DNA of 41,245 nt from Candidatus Methanoperedens sp. BLZ2 (GCF_002487355.1 NZ_NTMG01000053.1:1-41245); one strand, 5' to 3'. Numbered from the stretch's first letter, positions 22,558-31,686 are shown. Numbers and translations are program-made. The notes: generated from the letters alone by a model not told the origin.

Positions 22558-24222
22558 ATGGCAGCACAACTTGGCGGACAGCCGATTTTCATTTTAAGGG
22601 AAGGTACTGAGAGAACACGCGGAAAAGAAGCCCGCAATAATAATATCATGGCGGCAAAAGCGGTAGCAGATGCAGTAAGGACAACGCTTGGCCCGAAGGG
22701 GATGGACAAGATGCTTGTAAGCGGAAGCGGAGATGTCATAATCACAAATGACGGAGTTACCATTCTCAGGGAGATGGAAATAGAGCATCCTGCAGCAAAA
22801 ATGATTGTTGAGGTGGCAAAAACCCAGGATGACGAAGTCGGGGACGGCACTACGACAGCCGCAGTTCTTACAGGGGAATTGCTCATGAGCGCCGGGGCAT
22901 TGATCGAACAGGACGTCCATCCCACAATTATTGCTTCAGGCTACAGGGCTGCAGCCGATAAGGCAATTGAGGTATTAAATGACATCACTCATACGATCTC
23001 CGAAAATGATGAGGACGCTCTCCTTAATATCGCAAGAACAGCGATGACCGGAAAAGGAGCAGAAGGGGCAAAAGAAAAGCTTGCAGAAATAGTCGTTACA
23101 GCGATCAAATCCATCGTGGATGAAGAGGACGGGAAGAAAGTAGTTGACATTGATAATATCAAGATAGAGAAAAAAGTCGGTCAAAGCATGGATGACTGCG
23201 AGCTTATCAAAGGCATTGTCCTTGATAAGAACAAAGCAAGTAACAATATGCCAAACAGGATCGTTGATGCAAGGATAGCACTCATTACAAGACCCATTGA
23301 ATTCAGCAAAATGGAACTTGAAGCTGAGATCAGTATTTCAACACCTGGTGAACTAACACAATACCTGGACCAGGAAGAGCAGATCGTTCATGACATAGTC
23401 AACAGGATAGCAGCAACAGGAGCAAATGTTGTCCTCTGCCAGCTCGGAATCGAGGAGCTGGCTCAGTATTTCCTGGCAAAAGCAAACATCCTTGCAGTTG
23501 AACATATAGAGAAAAAAGACATTGATAAAGTCGCAAGGGCAATTGGTGCAAATCTTATAACAAGCCTTGATGATTTCGAAGCATCAGATATCGGCCAGGC
23601 CGGGCTTGTAGAGCTGAAAGGGCATGGCGAAGATAAGATGCTTTACATCACGGAATGCGTGAATCCAAAAGCTGTGTCGATCCTGATCCGGGGGGGCACA
23701 GAACATGTAGTGGAAAGTACCGAGCGCGCACTTGAGGACGCACTGAGAGCAGTCGGTGTTGCGATCGAAGATGAAAAACTGGTCGCAGGTGCAGGTTCAC
23801 CTGAAATTGAACTTGCTTTGAGGTTAAAAGATTACGGCTCAACACTAAAAGGAAGAGAACAGCTTGCAGTCATGAAGTTTGCCGAGGCTCTTGAAGTGAT
23901 CCCGAAAACACTTGCCGAAAATGCAGGTCTTGACCCGATTGATAAACTTGTGGAGCTTAGAAGCCAGCATGAGCAAGGAAATAAGGATTTCGGGCTTAAT
24001 GTATTTACAGGGAATACGGAAGATATGTGGAAGAACGGGATTATCGAGCCTCTGCGTGTAAAGACACAGGCTATAAACTCAGCAACTGAAACCGCAATAA
24101 TGATCCTGAGGATTGACGACGTCCTTGCTGCATCAGGCGGCGGGGAAGCAGGCCAGCAGGGCATGGCTGGTATGGGCGGTATGGGTGGAATGGGCGGAAT
24201 GCCTCCCGGTATGATGATGTAA
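22558..24222 (+). CDS. Thermosome subunit (group II chaperonin)
   Basis: The 554-aa protein has [27 protein letters not shown], then ITNDGVTIL and [14 protein letters not shown], the ATP-binding and catalytic Asp motifs, and a Gly/Met-rich tail with repeated GGM units. It has the three-domain chaperonin layout: equatorial halves at about residues 1-145 and 400-530, intermediate, and apical with helical lid at about 215-365. It folds proteins in an 8- or 9-membered double ring. A strong AGGAGG precedes the ATG. It stands alone as a transcription unit. The archaeon probably has other subunits elsewhere, but none are in this window. Confidence 0.96.
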   Translation: MAAQLGGQPIFILREGTERTRGKEARNNNIMAAKAVADAVRTTLGPKGMDKMLVSGSGDVIITNDGVTILREMEIEHPAAKMIVEVAKTQDDEVGDGTTTAAVLTGELLMSAGALIEQDVHPTIIASGYRAAADKAIEVLNDITHTISENDEDALLNIARTAMTGKGAEGAKEKLAEIVVTAIKSIVDEEDGKKVVDIDNIKIEKKVGQSMDDCELIKGIVLDKNKASNNMPNRIVDARIALITRPIEFSKMELEAEISISTPGELTQYLDQEEQIVHDIVNRIAATGANVVLCQLGIEELAQYFLAKANILAVEHIEKKDIDKVARAIGANLITSLDDFEASDIGQAGLVELKGHGEDKMLYITECVNPKAVSILIRGGTEHVVESTERALEDALRAVGVAIEDEKLVAGAGSPEIELALRLKDYGSTLKGREQLAVMKFAEALEVIPKTLAENAGLDPIDKLVELRSQHEQGNKDFGLNVFTGNTEDMWKNGIIEPLRVKTQAINSATETAIMILRIDDVLAASGGGEAGQQGMAGMGGMGGMGGMPPGMMM

Positions 24223-24281
24223 GGGGAATACTTTCACACTGCTATCTTCACATATTTATAGCAAAAAAACAACTCGTATAA

Positions 24282-24316
24282 AGGATTGAAGCGATAGGTG
24301 TTTCGTTATCAATCCT
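24282..24316 (+). terminator. Inverted repeat after the thermosome gene
   Basis: AGGATTGA and TCAATCCT arms enclose about 19 nt that pair only partly (GCGATA/GTTATC). CCCCTATTTTTGATTG follows, giving a T-rich end. It is a plausible terminator for the thermosome transcript. The rest of 24317-24456 holds no gene I can see. Confidence 0.4.
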
Positions 24317-24456
24317 CATCCCCTATTTTTGATTGGAATAGATTTAACCCTGGCATAAATGATAGCCAGTGCTTCTTTTATTCTATCAAATAACACTCCA
24401 GCAAGAAATGCAAAGATATAAGTAATGATTAAACATCGTTAATAATCCTGATCAAT

Positions 24457-25614
24457 ATGACCGATTATTCCAAAAACAACTTAATGAAATTCATCAATCA
24501 TAAACCCGGGGACATAGAGATATGTGATGTCACTTTGCGGGATGGCGAACAGACGCCCGGCGTAGCTTTTTCGACACAGGAAAAAATCTCGATCGCCGAG
24601 AAACTTGATAGTATTGGAGTTGATGTTATTGAGGCCGGATTCCCGGTAGTATCGGCAGCTGAAGAAGCAACCGTCCGTGAAATCGCACACCTTGGGCTTG
24701 ATGCAAAGGTATGCTGTCTTGCACGCTCGGTTGCAAAAGATGTTGACACTGCTCTTAAATGCGATGTGGATTTCATAAGCATCTTTATAGCAACATCCGA
24801 TCTGCATCTAAAATACAAATACCATAAAACGTTTGAAGAGGCTACATCCTGCGCCCTTGATGTGCTGGATTATGCCAAAGATCACGGCCTTATCGTTCGT
24901 TTTGCAGCTGAAGACGCAACCCGTACTGATATCGGGGTACTGAAGTCCATTTTCAAGTCAGCGGAAGATCACGGCGCGGATTATGTCAGTATCGCCGACA
25001 CTGTGGGAATATTGAATCCAAGTACTGCGTTCTACCTTGTCAGTGAGATAAAGAAAACAATAAAAACCAAGTTGTGTATCCATTGCCATAACGACCTGGG
25101 AATGGCTGTTGCGAACACGCTGAGCGGTGCCGAGGCAGGAGCTTTTCAGCTTCATACCACGGTCAACGGGATCGGCGAACGCTGCGGCAATGCTGCTCTT
25201 GAAGAACTGCTTGTGAGCCTGCGTGTTCAATACGGTATTGAGAAATATGATGTAAGCAAATTGATGGAGCTTTCAAAGCTCGTGGAACAATATACCGAAA
25301 TACCGATCCCAAAAACAAAAGCGATCGTGGGAGCAAATGCATTTGCCCATGAATCAGGGATACACGTTGCTGCTGTTCTTGAGGAACCCATGACCTATGA
25401 ACTGTTCGCTCCTGAAATGGTAGGCGCCAAACGGGAAATAATTATAGGAAAACACACAGGTTCAAAGGCCTTAAAGGGTGTAGTGCAAAAAATGGGATAT
25501 GATCTCACGCATGAGCAGATGTCCACACTTCTTGATAAGGTCAAGAAATGCAGCGAGGCCAAGAAAAAGGTATCGTGCGGCAGGCTTTCAGAGTTTATAA
25601 AGGAACTTGAGTAA
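24457..25614 (+). CDS. aksA: Homocitrate synthase, AksA type
   Basis: A 385-aa member of the isopropylmalate/homocitrate synthase family. DVTLRDGEQTPGVAF starts the TIM barrel, IHCHNDLGMAVANTL gives the metal-binding HxH, and VNGIGERCGNAALEELL is the conserved signature. It lacks the C-terminal LeuA regulatory domain found in isopropylmalate and citramalate synthases (total length too short). With AHESGIH, this points to AksA, which condenses acetyl-CoA with 2-oxoglutarate and longer 2-oxo acids toward the 7-mercaptoheptanoyl arm of coenzyme B. A nitrogenase-type homocitrate role remains possible. It is a single gene, ending close to the convergent MBF1 gene. Confidence 0.78.
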   Translation: MTDYSKNNLMKFINHKPGDIEICDVTLRDGEQTPGVAFSTQEKISIAEKLDSIGVDVIEAGFPVVSAAEEATVREIAHLGLDAKVCCLARSVAKDVDTALKCDVDFISIFIATSDLHLKYKYHKTFEEATSCALDVLDYAKDHGLIVRFAAEDATRTDIGVLKSIFKSAEDHGADYVSIADTVGILNPSTAFYLVSEIKKTIKTKLCIHCHNDLGMAVANTLSGAEAGAFQLHTTVNGIGERCGNAALEELLVSLRVQYGIEKYDVSKLMELSKLVEQYTEIPIPKTKAIVGANAFAHESGIHVAAVLEEPMTYELFAPEMVGAKREIIIGKHTGSKALKGVVQKMGYDLTHEQMSTLLDKVKKCSEAKKKVSCGRLSEFIKELE

Positions 25615-25664
25615 ACTGATTCGAAAATCAACGATTTACTAAAAAAATCTTCGAAGAATGAAGA

Positions 25665-26150
25665 TTATTTCCCTTTCTTCCTGATAATCGCCACATCCCC
25701 AAGAGTGGTTCCCCTGATGAACCCGCTGCCCCTCTGGTCCTTCGAAGATACCCTTTCGGTAAGTTTGATATTTAATGTGGTTTCAAGCTTTTTCCGGACT
25801 GTATCCTCGGGTATAAGCTCTTCACGTTCGATCTTTCTTATCAGGGTAGCTTTTTCCATCATCTTTGATGCAAGGTCTTCGATGGTCAATCCCTGGGATT
25901 CCCTTGCTTTCTTGATGACCTGCGCATAATCCGGCAGGATCTCGTCTTCGAGTTTATCAAAAGCATCCCTTTTCGGCCTGTGTGTCACTATTACCCTTTC
26001 TGTCGGAGCCATTTTTCTTGACACCGGTGTCCACTTATCCTGCGGTTTTCCATATTGTGCGCATTTGCTGCATACATCCAGTACAGTCCCTTCGACTGTC
26101 ACACGAATAGGGTTTCCCTTTATATTAGTACCACAAATTTCACATTCCAT
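25665..26150 (-). CDS. Multiprotein bridging factor 1 (MBF1) homologue
   Basis: A 161-aa archaeal MBF1. An N-terminal zinc ribbon ([10 protein letters not shown] and [10 protein letters not shown]) is joined by a basic linker ([21 protein letters not shown]) to a cro/C1-type helix-turn-helix. The latter reads [37 protein letters not shown], about residues 75-130. MBF1 associates with ribosomes or the transcription machinery in archaea. The ATG at 26150 (MECEIC) is preferred over a GTG one codon upstream. It is divergent from pan, with only 52 bp between starts. Confidence 0.9.
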   Translation of the reverse strand: MECEICGTNIKGNPIRVTVEGTVLDVCSKCAQYGKPQDKWTPVSRKMAPTERVIVTHRPKRDAFDKLEDEILPDYAQVIKKARESQGLTIEDLASKMMEKATLIRKIEREELIPEDTVRKKLETTLNIKLTERVSSKDQRGSGFIRGTTLGDVAIIRKKGK

Positions 26151-26169
26151 CACATCATCTCGACGAAAA

Positions 26170-26197
26170 CTCTATATACCGTCCACGCTTAAATATC
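26170..26197. promoter_or_regulatory. Divergent promoter region between MBF1 and pan
   Basis: CTCTATATACC (about 26170-26180) lies 28 nt before the pan ATG, giving a leaderless pan mRNA. Read on the minus strand the same box is 25 nt before the MBF1 ATG. A second minus-strand candidate, GATATTTAAG (26188-26197), would give MBF1 a short leader. The promoters therefore overlap or share one TATA. Confidence 0.5.
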
Positions 26198-26202
26198 ATT
26201 CG

Positions 26203-27444
26203 ATGTCAGAATCTCAGGATAATACCCAGGAAAGCCCGGTCTCGATGGGGAACAATGATTTTTCACGCTATCTGATGGACAGGATAAAAATGCTTGAGGA
26301 AAGGAACACTCTCCTCAAGGAACAGGCCAATAAGGTAGAAATGGAAAAGCGTTTTACCGAAAGCCAGGTGCTTAACTACGAAAGAGAAATACGGCAGCTG
26401 AAAAGTGAGCTTGAACGAATAAAAACCCCTCCACTTGTTGTTGGTACGGTTGTGGATGTTCTTGATGGCGGGAAAGTGATAATCAGGAGCAGCACAGGCC
26501 CGCAGTTCGTTGTCGGATCAACCCAGTTAATCAACAACTCAGAACTTGTGCCTGGAACTTCGGTTTCTTTAAACTACCAGAGCCTTGCTGTTGTCGGTAT
26601 TCTTCCGTCATCAAGAGACCCGTTCGTACATGGTATGGAGGTCATAGAATCTCCTAACGTTTCATATTCGGATATCGGGGGCCTTGAGGAACCGATCCGT
26701 GAACTTCGTGAGACTGTTGAACTGCCGCTTACAAAACCAGAGGTATTCGAACGTATCGGGATTGAACCTCCCAAAGGCATATTGCTATACGGCGCCCCTG
26801 GAACAGGAAAATCCCTGCTTGCAAAAGCCGTTGCAAACCAGACAAAAGCAACATTTATCCGGATAGTGGGTTCGGAACTTGTACAAAAATATATTGGTGA
26901 AGGAGCGCGGCTTGTAAGGGACCTTTTCAAAATGGCAAAAGAAAAATCACCCAGCATTATATTTATAGACGAGCTTGATTCCATAGGAGCAAAAAGGATT
27001 GATTCGGCTACATCCGGGGATCGTGAAGTCCAGCGCACATTGATGCAGCTGCTTTCGGAAATGGATGGTTTTAACCCAAGGGGAAATGTCAGGATCATCG
27101 CTGCAACCAACAGGCCTGATATTCTTGATCTCGCTCTTCTACGCCCCGGAAGATTTGACCGTTTCATCTCTATCCCGATGCCAAATAAGGATGCCCGAAA
27201 AATGATCCTTAAAATTCATTCCAGGAAAATGAAGCTATCAGAAGATGTTGATTTTGATGAACTATCCTCACTTACTGATGGTGCGAATGGTTCCGATCTG
27301 AAGGCGATCGCAATGGAAGCAGGAATGTTCGCAGTGAGGGAGGAGCGTTTTGGTGTTGGAATGGAAGACTTCCAAAAAGCCATCAGGAAATTATTGATCG
27401 CCCCCTCAAAACTGAATCTACATTCAGAAGGCATGTTTGCCTGA
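26203..27444 (+). CDS. pan: Proteasome-activating nucleotidase (PAN)
   Basis: A 413-aa AAA ATPase. The N-terminal coiled coil (about residues 15-75, [20 protein letters not shown]) leads to an OB domain ([18 protein letters not shown]). The AAA core follows with Walker A GAPGTGKS (near residue 197), pore-loop KYIGEGAR, Walker B IIFIDELD (near 252), and arginine-finger region [17 protein letters not shown]. The C-terminus is GMFA: a hydrophobic-Phe-X ending in place of the usual hydrophobic-Tyr-X that opens the 20S gate. It unfolds substrates for the proteasome. The frame is open upstream, but only the ATG at 26203 fits the leaderless promoter at about 26175. Confidence 0.95.
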   Translation: MSESQDNTQESPVSMGNNDFSRYLMDRIKMLEERNTLLKEQANKVEMEKRFTESQVLNYEREIRQLKSELERIKTPPLVVGTVVDVLDGGKVIIRSSTGPQFVVGSTQLINNSELVPGTSVSLNYQSLAVVGILPSSRDPFVHGMEVIESPNVSYSDIGGLEEPIRELRETVELPLTKPEVFERIGIEPPKGILLYGAPGTGKSLLAKAVANQTKATFIRIVGSELVQKYIGEGARLVRDLFKMAKEKSPSIIFIDELDSIGAKRIDSATSGDREVQRTLMQLLSEMDGFNPRGNVRIIAATNRPDILDLALLRPGRFDRFISIPMPNKDARKMILKIHSRKMKLSEDVDFDELSSLTDGANGSDLKAIAMEAGMFAVREERFGVGMEDFQKAIRKLLIAPSKLNLHSEGMFA

Positions 27445-27459
27445 AATAAGAAGATAATT

Positions 27460-27783
27460 ATGGAATATATTTTAAATATTTTGGACTTCCTGGCAAGAAT
27501 AATTTTAGTCAGCATAATGTTCGTGATCTTTTTTAAGCTCAGGAAGATGGATAAAGAGATATTGAAATCATTTATATATTTGCGATTTTATAAAATAAGG
27601 GACGCTATGAATATTGTGATGATCTCATCTCCATTTTTTTTAGCTTCCTCGGTTCTTGAATATCCGGGATTTATCCAGAGGTATGGTGAAAGTCAGATTC
27701 ATTTTATTCAAGATATTTCACTCATTTTGTTCCAAACCGCAGTAATCTATTTCTTAGTAATTGTTTATAGGGCAATGAATTAG
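27460..27783 (+). CDS. Hypothetical three-helix membrane protein next to a roadblock protein
   Basis: A 107-aa protein with hydrophobic helices at about residues 9-26 (DFLARIILVSIMFVIFFK), 50-66 and 83-102 (DISLILFQTAVIYFLVIVY). Short charged loops contain KLRKMDKEILK. I do not recognise the family. It starts 15 nt after the pan stop and is followed 11 nt later by a roadblock/LC7 gene. A pan-membrane-roadblock transcription unit is therefore plausible. It may anchor or partner the roadblock protein; that is inference from proximity only. Confidence 0.6.
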   Translation: MEYILNILDFLARIILVSIMFVIFFKLRKMDKEILKSFIYLRFYKIRDAMNIVMISSPFFLASSVLEYPGFIQRYGESQIHFIQDISLILFQTAVIYFLVIVYRAMN

Positions 27784-27794
27784 TTGAGGAATCA

Positions 27795-28163
27795 ATGGAA
27801 ACGATCGCGAATATGCTTGAAAAGATCCTTGATGACTTGCAGTCAGTCGGGGGCGTCGAACTTTGCGCAATTGTTTCAAAACAAGGGTTGCTTATGGTTT
27901 CCAGGGAAGCAAGTCCGGGACTTGATAGTGAAGCATTCGCTGCCTTAACTGCTACATTATATATGTCGGCTGAATCTACCACAATACGATTGAGTAAACA
28001 GAAACCCAAATCCATAATTGTTGAAACAAATAATAAGCAGCTAATAACATATGCAGCCGGCCCCGATGCTTTAATAGTTGTTCTTGTGGGGAACGAAGGT
28101 TATATCGGCCTTATCTTGAGTGAGATAAAAAAAGCCGCAGAAAAAGCTATTAATGTCATATAA
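27795..28163 (+). CDS. Roadblock/LC7 domain protein
   Basis: A 122-aa single-domain protein. A helical start (MLEKILDDLQSVGGVELCAIVSKQG) is followed by LLMVSREA, FAALTATLYMSAESTTIRLSKQKPKSIIVETNNKQLITYAAG, PDALIVVLV and YIGLILSEIKKAAEKA. That order (helix, strand pair, long helix, three strands, helix) is the roadblock/MglB fold. Such proteins regulate small Ras-like GTPases; no GTPase gene is adjacent. It is likely cytoplasmic and dimeric, perhaps with the upstream membrane protein as partner. Confidence 0.8.
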   Translation: METIANMLEKILDDLQSVGGVELCAIVSKQGLLMVSREASPGLDSEAFAALTATLYMSAESTTIRLSKQKPKSIIVETNNKQLITYAAGPDALIVVLVGNEGYIGLILSEIKKAAEKAINVI

Positions 28164-28237
28164 AAACCTCGAAAACTTGAAGATTGAGTCTAATAATTCT
28201 GCTTGCAGCCGGATGCATCACAAAGGAGGATAACAAT

Positions 28238-28702
28238 ATGGAGAAGATTTCGATTTCAGCAGATGGATTTAAAGAGGAGGGCACTATACCTGACGAATTT
28301 ACGTGTAATGGCAAGGACATTTCACCTTCACTTTCCTGGGAAGGGATACCCGCGGGGACAAAGAGCATTTCATTGATAATGGATGACCCGGATGCTTCGG
28401 AAGGAACATTCGTGCACTGGGTGCTATATAACATACCTGCCGGGATTTTGAAGCTGCCAAAAGGCATCCCCCATAATAAGACGCTTGCCGATGGAAGCAT
28501 GCAGGGTATGAATGATTTCGGACAAACCGGATACGGAGGTCCCTGTCCTCCCCCTGGAAAACCGCACAGGTATTATTTTAAGGTGTATGCGCTGGATATA
28601 AACCCTGTGCTGCCGCCGGGCGCTTCAAAGAATCAGCTTGAGAGCGCCATGAAAGGCCACATACTGGCAAAAGGTGAACTGATGGGTAAATATCAGAGGT
28701 AA
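28238..28702 (+). CDS. PEBP family protein (YbhB/YbcL, Raf-kinase-inhibitor-like)
   Basis: A 154-aa protein with the PEBP ligand-site signatures: ISPSLSWEGIPAGTKSISLIMDDPDA, FVHWVLYNIP, and GPCPPPGKPHRYYFKVYALD. It fits the short prokaryotic subfamily, whose biological ligand is unsettled. GGAGG at 28225-28229 marks the ATG at 28238 (MEKISISADGF). In frame upstream, a TTG-started LIILLAAGCITKEDNN would be a lipobox (LAAGC) of an exported lipoprotein. It has only about 10 residues before the Cys and a stop two codons further up, so it looks like a truncated signal. Confidence 0.85.
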   Translation: MEKISISADGFKEEGTIPDEFTCNGKDISPSLSWEGIPAGTKSISLIMDDPDASEGTFVHWVLYNIPAGILKLPKGIPHNKTLADGSMQGMNDFGQTGYGGPCPPPGKPHRYYFKVYALDINPVLPPGASKNQLESAMKGHILAKGELMGKYQR

Positions 28703-28766
28703 TTGACAGGAAAATATATCACCTATAGCAGTAAATTAAAAGGTAAGGGTTAAAAAAGGTGAGATC

Positions 28767-29261
28767 ATGACCACACAGGATAATTTAAATGAAGCTTTTG
28801 CTGGAGAATCACAGGCGAACAGGAAATACCTTGCTTTTGCTGATAAAGCCGAGCAGGAAGGCTATAAGCAGGTAGCGAAACTATTTCGCGCAGCTGCTGA
28901 CGCTGAGACCGTACATGCCAAGAACCATTTACGGGTGATGGGGGGCGTGGGAAAAACAATGGATAATCTCAAGAGTGCAATATCCGGGGAAACAGCGGAA
29001 TTCAAGGATATGTACCCGAAATTCATCGAGCAGGCAAAAAATGAAAATGCATCGGATGCCGTGATACTCAGTTTTGATGTAGCAAACCAGGTGGAGAAGA
29101 TCCATGCAGGTCTTTACCAGAAGGCTCTTGATAATCTTGGCAAGAACAAGGAAACTGGGTATCATGTCTGCCAGATATGCGGAAATACGGTAGAAGGAGA
29201 AGCGCCTGATAAATGCCCTATATGTAATGCACCAAAATCGATGTTCAAAAAGGTAGATTGA
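28767..29261 (+). CDS. rbr: Rubrerythrin
   Basis: A 164-aa protein. The N-terminal four-helix di-iron domain contains FAGESQANRKYLAFADKAEQEG and DAETVHAKNH, with a second Glu pair around GETAEFKDMYPKF and HAGLYQKA. The C-terminal rubredoxin-like domain (HVCQICGNTV and DKCPICNAPKSMF) supplies four cysteines for one iron. It reduces hydrogen peroxide in anaerobes. It is first in a compact cluster with a flavodoxin (9-nt gap) and a QueG-like Fe-S protein (3-nt gap), which may supply electrons. A GGTGAGATC precedes the ATG. Confidence 0.92.
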   Translation: MTTQDNLNEAFAGESQANRKYLAFADKAEQEGYKQVAKLFRAAADAETVHAKNHLRVMGGVGKTMDNLKSAISGETAEFKDMYPKFIEQAKNENASDAVILSFDVANQVEKIHAGLYQKALDNLGKNKETGYHVCQICGNTVEGEAPDKCPICNAPKSMFKKVD

Positions 29262-29270
29262 GGCGATGAT

Positions 29271-29705
29271 ATGGCAAAAAAACTTGCGATAATATATGGC
29301 ACAGGCTTTGGCAACACTGGCCTGATGGCAAAAGCCATCGAAGAAGGGGCAAGGGACTCAGGTCTTGATGTCTTGATCAAGAAGGTGGATGAAGCAACCC
29401 CGGCTGATGTTGAAAATGCAGATGCAATAGCAATAGGCTTAGCAACCTACAAGGGCGCAGGAATGCCATCGGTTATTAAATATGTGGAAAGCCTGGCAAA
29501 AGTTCCACTTAAGAACAAAGTCGGAACAGCCTTCGGATCATACGGGTGGAGTGGAGAAGGACCCATTTTCATAACGAAAGTGCTTTCCAGCTATGGGATG
29601 AGTGTAATTGAGCCGCCCCTCCGGATAAAACGGATCCCTGAAGAAGAAGGCCTTGAGGAGTGCAGGACGCTTGGAAGATTGCTTGCTGAAAAGCTCAAGA
29701 AATAA
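29271..29705 (+). CDS. Flavodoxin-domain protein, FprA C-terminus-like
   Basis: A 144-aa single flavodoxin domain. The FMN phosphate loop is IIYGTGFGNTG (about residues 7-17), with AIAIGLATYKGAGMP and AFGSYGWSGEG (about 95-105) as the isoalloxazine loops. The last is typical of the flavodoxin half of F420H2 or rubredoxin oxidase-type flavodiiron proteins. No beta-lactamase-like half is present. It is probably an electron carrier for the upstream rubrerythrin; its end is 3 nt from the next gene. Confidence 0.85.
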   Translation: MAKKLAIIYGTGFGNTGLMAKAIEEGARDSGLDVLIKKVDEATPADVENADAIAIGLATYKGAGMPSVIKYVESLAKVPLKNKVGTAFGSYGWSGEGPIFITKVLSSYGMSVIEPPLRIKRIPEEEGLEECRTLGRLLAEKLKK

Positions 29706-29708
29706 GCC

Positions 29709-30521
29709 GTGAAAAAAGAACTTCTTAAGAAATGTAGGGCCCTGGGAATACCTCTTGTGGGTTTTGCGCCCGTTAACAGATGGAAAAAGGTGCCAGATGA
29801 GCTTCCCAATGTTTTATCGCCATGGATACCTGAAGAATTCTGGCCGCAGTCCATTTATCCTGAAGCTAAAACTGTAATAGTGATCGGGCTGCCCGTGTCA
29901 TTACCCATAATTGAGACTGCGCCTTCTATCTATTATCAGGAACTTTATAAAACAGTAAATTCAATGCTTGATTCTAAAGCATATGAAATCGCGAATTTCC
30001 TGAATGAAAAAGGATTCAGTTCCATATATCTTCCAAGGGATGGTTATGGTGATATAAAAATTTTGATAGATAAACCGTTCGCATTTTTTTCTCATAAACA
30101 TGCCGCATACCTTGCAGGATTGGGTTCTTTCGGGCATAATAATGTACTGCTTACTCCCGAATATGGACCAAGGGTCAGGTTCACTTCGATTTTCACATCA
30201 GCAAAAATAAAATCCGATCCCATAAAGATCAAGGATATATGCACCCACTGCCTCATGTGTGTGAATAATTGCCCTGCTGGCGCAATCCCGGCAAGAGGCG
30301 ATTTCCCGCCACCTGTTGATAAAAGAGCGTGTGCAATACGCAGCGCCGAACTGAGGGACGAATTCAGGTCGCCGTGTGGGATTTGTATTAAAGTTTGCCC
30401 TGTGGGAAAGGACAGGGAATTGTTTGGGAGGAAGAATATGGCCATATATTCCAAAAATAAAAAATTCGAAAAATATCATCGTGCCTGGGAGCATGTAAGG
30501 AGATACGGAAGTAAAGGATAA
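29709..30521 (+). CDS. QueG-like 4Fe-4S oxidoreductase (epoxyqueuosine reductase-related)
   Basis: A 270-aa protein starting at GTG immediately after the flavodoxin stop. The N-terminal half resembles the QueG/reductive-dehalogenase-like corrinoid fold: AKTVIVIGLPV and AAYLAGLGSFGHNNVLLTPEYGPRVRFTSIFT. Two ferredoxin motifs follow, CTHCLMCVNNCPAGAI (about residues 178-193) and CGICIKVCPVGKD. Archaea of this group make archaeosine rather than queuosine, so the tRNA substrate of true QueG may not apply. Linkage to rubrerythrin and flavodoxin suggests a redox role in oxidative stress; this is inference. The C-terminus is basic. Confidence 0.75.
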   Translation: MKKELLKKCRALGIPLVGFAPVNRWKKVPDELPNVLSPWIPEEFWPQSIYPEAKTVIVIGLPVSLPIIETAPSIYYQELYKTVNSMLDSKAYEIANFLNEKGFSSIYLPRDGYGDIKILIDKPFAFFSHKHAAYLAGLGSFGHNNVLLTPEYGPRVRFTSIFTSAKIKSDPIKIKDICTHCLMCVNNCPAGAIPARGDFPPPVDKRACAIRSAELRDEFRSPCGICIKVCPVGKDRELFGRKNMAIYSKNKKFEKYHRAWEHVRRYGSKG

Positions 30522-30617
30522 TAATTTTAAAATAGATTTTGAAAATTTTAAATATCATTAAAACCTTTAAGTTGTATAAAGGGTAACATGCAATTGCAAT
30601 TTAACAGGATATCAACA

Positions 30618-31676
30618 ATGAAATCATATTCAATATTTTTAATTTTGATAGTTTTTTCTATGGTCAATCCAGCATCCGCTCGCGTTGAATTAACCGACTT
30701 TTTTTCGGATTTTACAACAAGCGATGTTACTATCAATTCTGATGTGGATTTCAATGGAAAAGTAGTTTTTGAACTTTTGTATTCAGGTGAGATCGTCGAA
30801 TCTCATGAAGTTCCGGTTAATGCCAGGGCAGGAGAACCTTTGACCAAAGTCATAATATGGCAGGAAAAACCCCAGCATGATTTTTATACCGCCACCGTAG
30901 CCTTATATGAAGGGGACAGGCTCGTTTCCAACAATTCATACCATATCGCTTACGGAAGTGCCACTATACCCTCTTTCCAGGTTGTGGATTTCTCGCCATC
31001 AGACAGCGGAGTACTGTTATTACTTCGTTCTTTTAATCCCACAGTGGCCGATATTAAAATTGAACTATTAGATAATAATGACATTGTTTACTCTAAAACC
31101 AGAGAGGACATATCGATTACAACCAGCACTGATCTGCAAATACTGTGGCCTTTTCTGCTCACTGATAACAAGAAATATACTGTCCGGGCAAAAATATTCA
31201 GCCACAGGCTGTATGCGTCTCCTCTTGTCAATACATATATAGCCGGATTCACAGCCACAGACGATGTTGAGATACTGCCTGCGGATGTACAGGTGGATGA
31301 ATACGGCGCAAGCGTTACTATCCAGGGAAAATCACAGGTCCCTTTCGATGGATCCATTGTTGTTTCTGCAAAGAACAGGGCAACAGGAGAAACGCATGTA
31401 TACAGGCAGCAGTTTGAAGATATCCTTACTTCAGGAAAAGAATCAACTGCTGGCATTGTATGGAAAGGAATCGCACCAGGGAATTATGATGTGATCCTCG
31501 AAGCGGTGAACCATAAAAATATCACGATAGACAAATATGAAACCGCACTCAGGATACCGGAATATCCAACTGCGAATATAACCTCGCCCGCAAACAGCAC
31601 ACCCGGATTCGAAGGGATCGTTTTCCTGATTGCCCTGGTGGTAGTGATATCAATATCCCGGAAATTGAAAGTTTAA
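30618..31676 (+). CDS. Secreted surface protein with PGF-CTERM anchor, in ABC operon
   Basis: The protein starts MKSYSIFLILIVFSMVNPASA, a clear signal peptide with an A-x-A site. Three to four beta-sandwich-like segments follow (VVFELLYSGEIVESHEVPVNARAGEPL and similar). The C-terminus has an N/T-rich linker, PGFEG, a hydrophobic helix (IVFLIALVVVISI) and SRKLKV, the PGF-CTERM tripartite signal processed by archaeosortase A. The mature protein is expected to be lipid-anchored outside. The ATG at 30618 has AGGAT upstream; an in-frame ATG at 30588 would add 10 residues. It is the first gene of an operon with two permeases and an ATPase, so it may be the exporter's accessory or substrate-binding partner. 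Confidence 0.78.
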   Translation: MKSYSIFLILIVFSMVNPASARVELTDFFSDFTTSDVTINSDVDFNGKVVFELLYSGEIVESHEVPVNARAGEPLTKVIIWQEKPQHDFYTATVALYEGDRLVSNNSYHIAYGSATIPSFQVVDFSPSDSGVLLLLRSFNPTVADIKIELLDNNDIVYSKTREDISITTSTDLQILWPFLLTDNKKYTVRAKIFSHRLYASPLVNTYIAGFTATDDVEILPADVQVDEYGASVTIQGKSQVPFDGSIVVSAKNRATGETHVYRQQFEDILTSGKESTAGIVWKGIAPGNYDVILEAVNHKNITIDKYETALRIPEYPTANITSPANSTPGFEGIVFLIALVVVISISRKLKV

Positions 31677-31686
31677 AAGGTGTTTA

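Noticed and set aside
22558-24222. Large opposite-strand frames inside the thermosome and other housekeeping genes
   Set aside because: They mirror codon bias of the real genes and encode no recognisable protein.
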